Part shown: piece after piece, positions 20,538-30,654 of the stretch
Numbering within the stretch: the first letter of the stretch is position 1
Layout of the letters: each line of letters begins with the position of its first letter
From: Plicaturopsis crispa FD-325 SS-3
Lineage: Eukaryota > Basidiomycota > Agaricomycetes > Amylocorticiales > Amylocorticiaceae
Length of the DNA stretch: 64,000 nt
Direction of reading: 5' to 3'
Assembly (NCBI GenBank): GCA_000827205.1
Contig: KN832559.1
Span: forward strand, 185,167-249,166
The notes under the pieces: model-generated
What the model saw: only the letters and a program-made list of their open reading frames with translations
The model's database searches: none
Told to the model about the DNA's origin: nothing
Program-made: the position numbers and the translations under genes

Positions 20538-22022
20538 TTATGTGCGGCGATCGATATACTGGGGTGGCAGATCAACAACGATCTCTTCGGGAGGAGGAGG
20601 AGGAGGTATATCTGCCACATCTATGTGATGGACGAAACGCGGCGAAGGATCAGGGCGGCTAGTTGATCCAGTCGTCGATGTCGATCGAATGACGAGGGAC
20701 GGCGTCCTTGTCGGTGCCGGCGTGTCAACGATGCTCTTGCTATCGTGCAGAGAGGTAGGTCCGGACAACGGCAAGAATGGGTCGGGAGAGAATGCGTTGT
20801 CTTGAGGGCGACGTTTGTAGAACCTTCTCACTAGAAAGGCCAGAATTATGCAGAACACTAGGACCCCGACGATTATACCTAGGAGGCCACACGATGAGTT
20901 AGAGAAGGGCGAACATTCGCAGGCCGCAGGAGAAAATTTACCAGCAATAGTCCCTGCAGAAAGCCTCGTGGAGGCGCTGGAAGATTGGGCGGGCGATGTG
21001 GCTGCTACAGAGGGTGAGTTCGTTGTGGCGGATGTCGCAATCGTCTGGGACCCTTCTGTGAGGCCGCTGGGGGCCGCCGAAGACGGGTTTGACGCGGTCG
21101 AGGCGGCGAGAGATTGAGATGATTGTGCCGCCCTCTGAACGGTTCCAGATGAAAGGGAACTCGGGGCAGGGGCAGTGACAGCGGCTTGGTTTGGCGTTTG
21201 CACGTTTGCTGAGGAGGCTAGATTCGAACCGGTGGTGGTTACCGGTTGCGGAGGTGATGACGGCGATTGGCTGGCCACCACGACAGGCGAGCTAGTAGTC
21301 GTAACGACAGAGCTTGAGGTAGTGGTCGTGGATGTGACCGTATCGTCGCAGGGCACACGGCTGTAATTGTGTGAGAAAGTGTTAGCTTAGACACTGAGGA
21401 ATTTAACGTACAAAGAGCCAAGAGCGCAGCTGAACAAAGAGCATTAGTGGCGACCACTAAGTCGACTCAAAAGTGCAGACGTACTTCTGGGGGTTTGCAA
21501 AGCAGAACATGCCTGGTCCTATTTGCAAGCCTGAATCGCCTTGCGCGCAGTCTACATTGCAGTACGTTATGGCACCAAAGCCGTTGGGCCCACCTTGTCA
21601 TGTGTATATGTTAGGGCAGTCTGACAGAGGTAAGCAAAAGAGCATCGCATACAGCTTGCGTTGCCGGCCTGGCCAGCCCAGTCAATTTCTAGCCTGTTCC
21701 AGCCGGGATCACCAAGGGGGGCGTTGTAGCAGTTGCCAGGATCCCCCTTCAACCTTTCATGTCATATTCTCATTAGCCAGGGCAACTAGGGCACGATTGG
21801 CACGGGACATACGGAGGTGAATCATTGGGAGGGGACGTATCACTGGTGGCCGAGGCGTGGTCACACCCGCCATTGTCGTCTATAATCGAAGTTAGTATAC
21901 AGCGAACCCGCGAGCATGCGCAGCGACTCACAGAAGCGGTATTGGAACACGGCTAACGCAGTGCCCAGATTAGACAGAAAAAAGAGAGGCAGAAAAAGAA
22001 TGTAACGGGCTATGAAGGCCAT
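20538..22022 (-). CDS. Single-pass membrane protein with Cys ectodomain, mucin-like stalk and PPxY tail (paralog B)
   Basis: Starts at ATG 22020-22022 and stops at 20538. The signal peptide is FIARYILFLPLFFLSNLGTA. The ectodomain mirrors paralog A: QYRFYDDNGGCDHASA, SPPNDSPP, NCYNAPLGDPGWNRLEIDW, YCNVDCAQGDSGLQIGPGMF and RVPCDDTVTSTTTTS. Introns fall at equivalent places (for example after the RF-Y codon and after PPNDS.P), so the two genes arose by tandem duplication. The Ser/Thr stalk is followed by a helix (CGLLGIIVGVLVFCIILAFLV), a basic stop-transfer (RRFYKRRPQ) and a tail ending VHHIDVADIPPPPPPEE and VDLPPQYIDRRT. The end of the tail is more conserved than the stalk or middle tail, so it is probably the functional part inside the cell. 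A TATATA box lies about 58 bp upstream (22080-22086). Function unknown. Confidence 0.72.
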
Positions 22023-22768
22023 ACGAGAACAGTGGGAATCTACGAGGAAGGGAGTCCCACACTGTTCATCATAGTCCTGTTATATAGTCTACAGAGGCGC
22101 CCAAGGGCCAACTTCTTCGCTGAGACAGGTCCAACAGTGATGTGATGCGTTCACTGCTAGAGCGCTCAGTCTGCGACTTCCTAAGCCATAGCATGCGGCG
22201 CGGGAAGAGGTAAAACATGCTCGTCGCTCGAGCCTCGACCGTGAGATGCCCTACCTGCATTGTTAGCACAGAGAAGCAGCGGTGATAAGTGAAAATCAGC
22301 GCACTCTATATATACGTATATCGTCAATTTGGGATTCGTATTCGCAGTGCGCCGGCGTTGACAGAGTTGCGAGCAGAGTGCCTGCACAGGCGGTAGCGAT
22401 ATCGAAGAAAGCACGAACTTTGAGTACTCCGTCAAGGTTACTCTGATTAGTCAGCTTCTAGCGAGCGTCGAGTGCGGTCGTGGACTCGTGAATCCCTTGG
22501 AAAACCCGAGCGCTTCCGGTTTCGTAGCCCGAGGACTTGGTCGACTTTGTGGCCATTGGAATTTAGATGGAGAATACGTGGATACAGATATAGACATTAT
22601 AATAACCGCAGATACTTGATACTTGATAATGAGGCAATGTGGAATTAAATAATGAGGAGCTAACGATACAACTGAGAAACGAGCGTTGGAAATGAATGTG
22701 CTAGTCTTGAACGACTTCGCTAGGATGCAGGGCAAAGCAAATGAGCCAGTGATGATTGAGTCGAGCGA
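22023..22768. other. Intergenic: promoter of paralog B and 3' flank of the orphan gene
   Basis: Apart from the TATA box and a second TA-rich stretch near 22305-22322 (ctctatatatacgtatat), no coding region or repeat is supported. Confidence 0.5.
22080..22086 (-). promoter_or_regulatory. TATA box of paralog B
   Basis: On the minus strand the sequence reads actatataaca, 58 bases before the ATG. Spacing and sequence fit a TATA element. No transcript start is known. Confidence 0.5.
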
Positions 22769-23906
22769 TCAGGTGCTAGAGTCGGGTCCGACGATGAACA
22801 TCTTCGCGGAGTGGGTGCTGACGTCCCATTCGCGCACATCCAGGTAGAGGCCGGTAGGGTCCATGGAAGGCGTTTCGACGTCGTCGCGCTCTTTGTATAT
22901 CGGCACGGCAATAGGCGAAGGGCGTCTCGCGGCTGACTGCGCTTTGATTCGGAGAGGCTCGACTTTGGCTTGAGGCACCGGGGGGTGGCTTATCGTGGAT
23001 GCGCGGTGCACCTGGGGGATTTTTGGGACAGGAGGAGCCAGAGGTCGGGTATCGTGAGGGTCGACCGAGTTGGCGTGATTCGCCGGTTTGAGTAAATTCG
23101 GAGTAGACCTAGAGGAAGAGAGCTGGTGTGCCGGGGGCGGTGGGTCGGAGTTGAACGTCGCCGACTTCTGTGGTTTGAGACCACGAGTACCGGGTCCAGT
23201 GGTGTTACCCTTGCTAGACTTTTTGCTGCCCGCAAACAGTCAGTAAGAGCGTGCAAAAGGAAATAGGCTTTGACGCACCCAAAAGAGAAGAATCGACGCG
23301 CAGGGGAAGAGCTGGCACATCGTATTTTCTCTGCCGGACTTGAGTTCTCTTTGACATCGACGGTGGCGTGATGGTCCAGCATTTGCGCGGGCCCAAAAAA
23401 CTTGGTGCTCTTCTGCCAAAGGGTGCAAGTCATATCAGTAGGTGAGCGGTGACTGAAGAACAACGAACAACATACAGGCGATAATAGATCCACCGCCTTA
23501 GGACGCGTTACGGTATAGCGGAGCGGCTCAAGTTCAGGCTACAACATCAAGGAACAGATTAGCTATACGAGGACATGTCAAAGCAATGGCAAAAGGCTTA
23601 CTGCCAAAGGGTCCACGGGGGGTGGGCGAGGTGCAGGGCGAGGATTCTGGAAAAGGCCGTCTTCGTCGACCGTGTACTACGGGTGGAGCAGATGAACGAT
23701 CCGTCAAAAGAACTGTCGGGGGCGTGACGCACCTTCCAATTTTCGCCAACCGCGCGCTTTTCCTCCATGCGCATGCGGTAGTATTCCATGTCGGCGGGAC
23801 TCACTCCAAGGTGGCTTAGCGTGGGTACCTCGGTGCAGGAGCCTGTAGGGATGCAGGGAAGCGGTCTTGAGATCAATCTCTTGGAGGAAGAGCGTTGAGG
23901 TGCCAT
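22769..23906 (-). CDS. Orphan 300-residue proline/serine-rich protein
   Basis: Five exons fit with perfect phasing: 23906-23733, 23676-23602, 23538-23476, 23412-23279 and 23225-22769, for 300 residues. The N-terminal third is the most structured: TLSHLGVSPADMEYYRMRME, EKRAVGENWKYTVDEDGLFQ, then a proline run (NPRPAPRPPPVDPLA), LEPLRYTVTRPKAVDLLSP and KSTKFFGPAQMLDHHATVDV. The second half is low-complexity and basic (KKSSKGNTTGPGTRGLKPQK, PPPPAHQLSSSRSTPNLLKP), ending in VPIYKERDDVETPSMDPTG and LYLDVREWDVSTHSAKMFIV. There is no signal peptide, membrane helix or known domain. Frame continuity across four introns shows it is a real gene; function is unknown. The long disordered part suggests a scaffold or regulatory protein, but this is only inference. 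Confidence 0.75.
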
Positions 23907-25215
23907 GGTAAAGAACGCAGTAGATGCTGTCGAAGGACGTTAGATACGGAGCTCAATGACGACTTTGTAAGGAAGGAGTGCTGCAGGAGGCTTGAAGGTG
24001 GGTGAGGGGAGGACTGCGGAGCTATTGGGTGGGAGGAAAGGGTGCACTGGGGGAGGGGGGAGATTAGTGCAGGCAAGTCGTCGTCGTCTCTTATAACGTC
24101 GAGGAGGATTAGATGGTGCTCCAATCTCAGATTGACACCGTCCACCCCCGACCGAAATGAACGGGACAGCGAGGAAGCACGAAAAAAGTGATGGAGAGCC
24201 AAAACGTGGACATATAAGGTGGGTGGCTCATTGTCCACCAGGGACGCCATTGAGCCCGGAGAAATCCGAGATGCTGTAGTGGTGGCCTGGTACAAAGGAG
24301 GCGCAAGCGCGTTTTGTAAAGTCGCACTATAACAATCGTCGTCTCTCCCATCAAGGCAAGGGGAGGCCTGCGACCGTTCAGCGTAGAATCCTGTTCATCA
24401 GCAGCGCTTCTCCCTCGGACCAAGAGAATTTCTGGCACCTGTTCTGACCGGCTTCAAGATTGCGCGGTTGCGTAGTATTGGCCGGGAAGCTTGACGAGAC
24501 GGCGCGTACCACAATGACCTTCACATCTTGCGATGCAGCCTGGACGTTTTGCCGAGCACTGATTTTTGCATTGGGGTAAATACATAGTTCTATCGCCCGC
24601 CTCCTACATTATTGATAGACGTCAATTTTTCTCTTCTAGGACGTGACACTCACCACAGGGGCGCGACATCGTTTCCTCCGAACGAAGTCTCGTCGGTGCA
24701 TAACAAGAAGCAGCATCAACGAGGCCTTTTTCGTTTCATTTGTAGGCAGTCTTCCGCAATGGGCTCGGAGGCGTTCTGCATTGGCTACCAGTCTATCCGG
24801 ACATGTACTGCGAGCTGGTAGCTGCGTTCTCCAAAGCCTTTATGTGGGTCAGCAGCGGACCGTTTGGACTCATAGGATTGGCAAGGCGTTCGGGTTGACT
24901 TTTGGGATGCAGCCCGCGCGTGCTCCTGACGTTCTCTGCCGTAGCATGGCCCAAGACGGTACGGAACAGAGAGTTGGCCAACGTTGGAAACTTTTGAGTC
25001 TCTAGATTTGTTGACGACGAGCTCGAGCAGCCCGCATCCAAGGACGAGTTCGGTCACGCCACCGAGCTCGAGCACCCCAAGAGATCGGAAAGACGCGTCA
25101 TCGGCACTCGGAACTCTTTTCTTCAATTCGCTTCACCGACTGCAGTCCGAAGTGGATTGCTGCTACTGAAAGTCCTTGCAGTCCACCCAGAAAAACAGTA
25201 TGTTTTGATGCCAGC
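23907..25215. other. Intergenic between the orphan gene and BIO3-BIO1
   Basis: About 1.3 kb between two divergent starts. It should contain both promoters. Open frames on either strand (for example near 24785-25126) have no family resemblance and are not called. Confidence 0.45.
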
Positions 25216-27902
25216 ATGTCTCTTCTGTTCAAGCATCTTCGAGTTCACCAAATTTTTGGAGCGAATACCGACGTCGGGAAAACAATCCTGACCTCGGCTT
25301 TGGTCAGGGCTTCCGCGGCCAACCATCATCCTGTTTTCTATCTCAAGCCAGTCAGCACTGGTCCCCCTGAAGAGGCTGATGACGGGTTGGTTATTCACTG
25401 ATTATAGAACGTATATATCGATTTTTTGCTCACGTACATGCCAGGCATGTCAATCGCTATGCTGGAGCGCACCTCAATAACAATCGGGTCCGTACAGAAT
25501 GTCTGTATCGGTTCACCGAGCCCGTGAGCCCTCACCTCGCAGCTACGCTGGAGCCTGGTTTGAATACAAGCGAAGTGGGGCTCTTGCGACTCTGCGTGTG
25601 TTATTTAGTAACCTTTCCAAGGTTGTGGTCCCTTCGGACGAAACATTCGCTACGTCCGTTGCCAGCCACATTCGACGATGTGCAGCGCAGTGCGAAAAGT
25701 ACGGCCACATGTATGTGGAGACCGCGGGAGGTGAGTTTTAGTCTAGGCATCAAGAAAAGGTCCCCATGCGTTGGGAAGGCTTGAGTCCCAACATTGACTT
25801 TTCCGACTGACTGCGCCGATTTTTTCAGGTGTTCATAGCCCCACGCTGTCTGGGACGACTCAGGCCGACAGCTATCGGCCTCTTTTCTTGCCGACCATAT
25901 TGATCGGGGACTCGAGACTGGGTGGAATCAGCTCGACAATCTCGTCATACGAGTCGTTGATGCTGCGTGGATATATGGTCGATGCTATTCTGATATTCCG
26001 CGACGAATATTATCGAAACTGGGAGTACTTGAAACCATATTTCGGCGACCGCAACGTCACAGTCATGACCGTGGACCCCCCACCCGAACGTATTTCGAAC
26101 GCCGCGGAAAATTTTATCGCGACCGAGAACTACTACAACCAAATTGTGCCCAAAAACAAGGAGGGGGCAATGTTTGACGTACTGCGCATCCTAGATGACA
26201 CGCACAGGGGACGCCTGGAGGAGTTGGACTCCATGCCGCGACGCACGCTCGATACGGTCTGGTGGCCCTTTGTCCAGCACGGGCTTGTAAAAGGCGAAGA
26301 AGACGTGACAGTCATCGACAGCGCCTACTCCGACTTCTTCAGCGTATACAATCCGCGCCGCGGAGCCTCGCAATCCCGCCTCGAGCCGCAATTCGATGGC
26401 TCCGCATCATGGTGGACTCAGGCCATCGGTCACGCCCATCCGTCTCTCGCGGTCGCCGCTGCACGCGCAGCCGGGCGGTACGGACATGTCATGTTTCCGC
26501 AAGCTACTCACGAGCCAGCACTGCGGCTTGCTGAGCACCTAGTACACGAGGGTCCCGGAAAAGGTTGGGCTGCGCGCGCATTCATATCCGACAACGGTGC
26601 TACGGGCATGGAAATCGCTCTGAAGATGGCCCTTCGTGCCTTCTCTGCTCGCGAGGGTGATAACCTGGACGCCGAAGCGAAGTCGAATCTGGGCGTCATT
26701 GGCTTGAAAGGCAGCTATCACGGTGACACAATTGGGGCGATGGATGCCTGCGAGGAGGGCGTGTACACTTGCGAGTGGCACAATGCCAAGGGCTACTGGT
26801 TCGACCCGCCCACGATATCGTTCCAAAATGGCAAAGTCGTGATCACCCTCCCTGGGTCCATTTCGGGGAAGGAGGTTGAAACCACCGTTGACGCCGAATC
26901 TCTGACATGGGCATACGACGTCCCCGATCGCTTGACCACTCCTCTCGCACACACCTACCGAGAATACATCAGCCGAACTCTTCGCAATCTTCAGGAGAAT
27001 GGTGGACCCAAGTTCGCTGCTCTAGTGCTCGAGCCCCTTCTCATGGGTGCTGGCGGTATGATTTTCGTCGATCCTCTCTTCCAACGAGTCATGATCGACG
27101 TCGTCAGAGGCGCCGCCGGCCCTACGACAGGATCCGAATGGCGTGGCGTCCCGGTCATCTTCGATGAAGTCTTCGTGGGTCTCTACCGTATCGGGATGCA
27201 AAGCACTGGGCCCCTGCTCGGAGTAAATCCCGATATATTGGTGAACGCCAAAATCCTGACCGGCGGATTACTACCATTGGCCGTTACGCTTGCCACCGAC
27301 TCGATATTTCAGGCGTTCCTGAGCGAGAACAAAACGGATGCCCTCCTCCACGGTCACAGCTACACGGCGCACGCTGTGGGCTGTGAGGTCGCCAACGAGA
27401 CGCTAAATATAATCGAGAGGCTGCCGTCGAGCCAGAGTTGGCAAACGGCACAGAGCGCATGGGCACCTGAAACACCCAAGTCCGACAGACCCGACCATGT
27501 GTGGAGTTTCTGGGATCCCGGTTTTGTGAAGACGGTCTCGTCCATGGAGATAGTGAGCGATGTTATGACGCTAGGCACTGTCCTTGCCGTCGAATTGAAG
27601 GATACTAGCGCTGGTATGTTTTTCTTTGCAGGCGAGCTCTTGGAGTGGTACTCATTCTTTCTACAGGCTACAGCTCGAAGACCGCGCAAGCAGTCCTTCA
27701 GTCGATAAAAACGACTGTGGACGGCGACTCCGTAGTTTCCTCGGCACCTGGTGGAGCGCCATTTGGTATCCACTTCCGCACCCTTGGGAACGTTGCGTAC
27801 TTCATGACCAGTCTGAATACCCCAGCCGTCACGATCCGGTCGATAGAAGACAAAATCTGGGCAGCGTTAAGACGATCCTCTCCCAGCGGCGCGCAAAGTT
27901 GA
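25216..27902 (+). CDS. BIO3-BIO1: Bifunctional dethiobiotin synthetase / DAPA aminotransferase
   Basis: One gene carries two successive biotin-pathway enzymes. Exon 1 starts MSLLFKHLRVHQIFGANTDV with the P-loop GANTDVGKT of dethiobiotin synthetase and LKPVSTGPPEEADDG. Further exons give VSPHLAATLE, VPSDETFATSVASHIRRC, HMYVETAGGVHSPTLSGTTQ and LPTILIGDSRLGGISSTISS. The C-terminal ~430 residues are a class-III PLP aminotransferase: FDGSASWWTQAIGHAHPSLA, SDNGATGMEIALKMALRAF, KGSYHGDTIGAMD, PVIFDEVFVGLYRIG, and AKILTGGLLPLAVTLATD, whose Lys should bind PLP. The intron after VSPHLAATLE is placed tentatively at 25575-25621; the last intron is 27614-27666 and the final exon ends at 27902. It turns KAPA into DAPA and then dethiobiotin, probably in mitochondria. 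This fusion is known in filamentous fungi and plants. Biotin synthase is not in the window. Confidence 0.92.
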
Positions 27903-28664
27903 TGGCATTTCAAACTAACTATAGCTAGACTCGAGACGGCCACAGGTAAGGACGGACCACAAAACTAATGTACACGCATCTTAGACTACATACACGATTC
28001 TTTGCATTGTCAACCGTGGTCCAAGTCGGAATATCGTCATCGGTCTCTCATCCGTGCTGTGCACGGTTGAGCTTGAGAACTTTCAACCTGAACTACCCCA
28101 CTTTCTTCGAGCATCAACCCTGAGTGAGCAGCGTATTCAACGAAATTACTCACATCCATCAGAGCCGAGTTTCTCGCTGTAACATGTTGACACGGAGGGT
28201 CGTCGAAGGCTCGAAGCTGTTCCAAGCGCAGAAAAGTCCTTTTCAGTAGTCGCGTGGTCGGCCTCATTGACAGGTACTCGAAGCTGAGGTACTGAGCCCA
28301 AGTTCCGCTACCGGGTCGACTGTTCAACGGTCCTCGTCGTCAAAGGTAGGTAGGTAGTAAAGTCTCTAATGTATTTCAGCCAAGTACTCTTAGCCCACGA
28401 GCCTCGCAGGCACAAGGTGCGCAGTTCGAAGCACCAGATATCGGCGTCTATAAATGCAGTGCAGGCGACCTCCGCGTGAATCTCCGAATCTATGATGCAT
28501 GCATGGCGGCTTGCAGGATGGGCAGTTGCAGGAAACCTCGAGGAAACCGGCATTTCGACACACTTGACGCGCTCTGCTCTCAACACTCATGAACACCTAC
28601 ACTATCAACCACTAACTGGCGCACACCGCAGACCTTACCGGCCATTTACAGTGTTTCATGGGCA
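27903..28664. other. Intergenic, possible F-box relic on the minus strand
   Basis: Most is presumed promoter of the next gene. On the minus strand, 28310-28590 can be read as ELRTLCLRGSWAKSTWLKYI in one frame, and a second short frame lies at 28037-28327; they faintly recall tails of F-box proteins. The frames do not join into a gene, so I call nothing. Confidence 0.35.
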
Positions 28665-30488
28665 ATGTCGGGCACCGAAGATATCTTGGCCTGGTGAGTT
28701 CGTAACCTAGACAAGTAGGGCTTGCGAATTGACGGGGATTGTGCACGTCTGTCCGTGCTCTAGCACGGCATTCAAGTACTACAAACTGGCGTCGATAGGT
28801 GAGTAATTACGCGGGATGCTGTACTTGAGCTGACGTGCCCACCAAATCCCACTGCAACAGTCGTGTTATACCAAGATCACCTGTTGACCTTCGCCGATGA
28901 AGTCAGATGTTTCTGGGACCGTCCTTTCAACTGGTTCACCCTGTTGTTCTATTTCAACCGTTACTTCTCATTTGCGGTCTATATACCGATCGTCTACTCG
29001 ATGTTTGCACATCTGCCACGCGAAGTACGTACCCTTTTTGATCGTGCGGTCCTCATCAATCTCATCCTTTTGTAGAGGTCAGTGACGAATTTCTACCAAT
29101 GCACATGCATTTCACGCCTAACGGAGTTTCAGCTGTGAGCAATTCACTCATTTATCTCGCGCTGCAAGCGTGATCTGCCAAATTCCCGTGTGTCGTGAGT
29201 ACTGCGGATAAGCGTGTCATCATACGCGACCTGACACTTTTTCATTCGCAGTTATGGCAGCCATAAGGGTGTGGGCTTTGTACGAACGCAAAATTGTGGT
29301 GATGTTGGTGACAGTAGTCATTGCCATCCTTGCACTCATTGCGGCGGCGGTAAGCATCTCAGTCCGTACCACTTTGTACTTCCTTCCGGCGTCTAACTAT
29401 CGCCCAGCGCGCCACTGTCCATATAACGGACAGTGTAGATCTGTCGGTACAATATGGTGGCTGCTTTGTAGTTAGATCCTCCGATTATATAGGGTAAATA
29501 TCCTCTCATATCCACGACGATGTATCTACACTAACGACGACCCTTCTTTCCCAGCCGCATGTGTAAGCAGTAAAATGGCGTCTCCATAAACAAAAACTGA
29601 CCACCCACACTTCCTACAGCTATGGCATGTGCCTGGGGCATGTTAAGCCTCTTCGACACATATACCTTTGTAATGACTCTGGCCAAAGCGCTTCGAATGA
29701 AAGCCGAAGCCCGTGGAACTGGAGCACGTATGGAGTTCGTGTCACTTTTATTGCGTGACGGTGAGCTGGTCTCTCCCCAACGCGAAACGCATTTCTCATT
29801 TCTCATTTCTCATTTCGCATTTATTCTGCATCTAGGGACTATATTTTATTTGTGCGTCTGAAGTCGCAAGTTGCGTGTGTGTGCTACTGACACCCTCATG
29901 CAGTGTTTTATTCGCGGCAAATGCAGTCAATGTTACGCTAAGTATGGTAAGCTATTTAAGTTCTACATACATACTGGCAGTTTCTAACTTGAACACTCTA
30001 GACTGGCAATGTAAGCAGTGCACATTGATCCGACATTAGCATATGCCCGGAACTGATTGAACCCCCCAGTCGACGATCGAGTCTTTAAATTCTACACCAT
30101 CAAATATGTAGGATCCACCAAGTTTCCCCTCTTGCCCTTGTGCTAACACCGACTCTCCAGCTTTTCTGTGGTCATCACATCACGGCTTCTGCTCAACCTC
30201 CGCTCTTGCACACCTGCATATAACAGCGTCATCCAAACAGCGCCTACGGTTGGCTCGTTCTTTGTAGAACTGGAGGGTACAGGGCTCTACGACGAAGACA
30301 ATGTTTCTCGGGGCGAGGCTACACATTGGGCAGGTCCTGATCGTGCGCCAAGGACAGACCTGCTGCCATACGTGCCTGTTGTCTCTAAAAACCTGGAGCG
30401 CGATGTCACGATAGGAATGGGGGAGTTGCAGGGAAACGAGGTGGTAGAAGTAGAGCGCACTGTACCTGAACATCATCCGGATGGATAA
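28665..30488 (+). CDS. DUF6533-like multi-pass membrane protein
   Basis: At least eight short exons. Exon 1 (28665-28693) encodes MSGTEDILA, exon 2 starts at 28764 (TAFKYYKLASI), and exon 3 carries the family hallmark VVLYQDHLLTFADEVRCFWD, followed by PFNWFTLLFYFNRYFSFAVY. This DHLLTF.DEV..W block followed by a helix with LFY.NRY is the N-terminal signature of DUF6533 proteins, a family greatly expanded in agaricomycetes. Later helices include VMAAIRVWALYERKIVVMLV and VIAILALIAAAVSI, and YGMCLGHVKPLRH-type loops. The last exon gives a cytosolic tail (LERDVTIGMGELQGNEVVEV) ending at 30488. About seven helices are expected; no ligand or partner is known for the family. A receptor-like role is often supposed from the topology. 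Exact internal exon borders are less certain than the two ends. Confidence 0.75.
29787..29823 (+). repeat. Short minisatellite, tctcattt units
   Basis: The words catttctcatttctcattt repeat about four times in a 7-bp rhythm inside an intron of the DUF6533-like gene. Slippage is the likely origin. Confidence 0.7.
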
Positions 30489-30654
30489 ATAGCACTCACT
30501 CCGCTACTTGTTGAGATGGACATCTGGACCAACAACGTTGTCTTCCAGCAAATTTCGGTCGTGTTCCTGCAATATGCACCTTCAATACGTCTGGTGGATA
30601 TCAATCATTCGCTCTAATTACATGTACATGTAGTCGCCATCGGCCGCAGTGAGA

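Noticed and set aside
21215-21245. T-arm-like gattcgaaccggt on the minus strand
   Set aside because: It lies inside the Ser/Thr-rich coding region of paralog B, and no cloverleaf can be formed.
22300-22325. Second TA-rich stretch upstream of paralog B
   Set aside because: At about 290 bases from the start it is too far for the core promoter, and a closer TATA box exists.
28037-28590. F-box-like tail on the minus strand
   Set aside because: Two short frames resemble F-box protein ends only loosely and cannot be linked by plausible introns.
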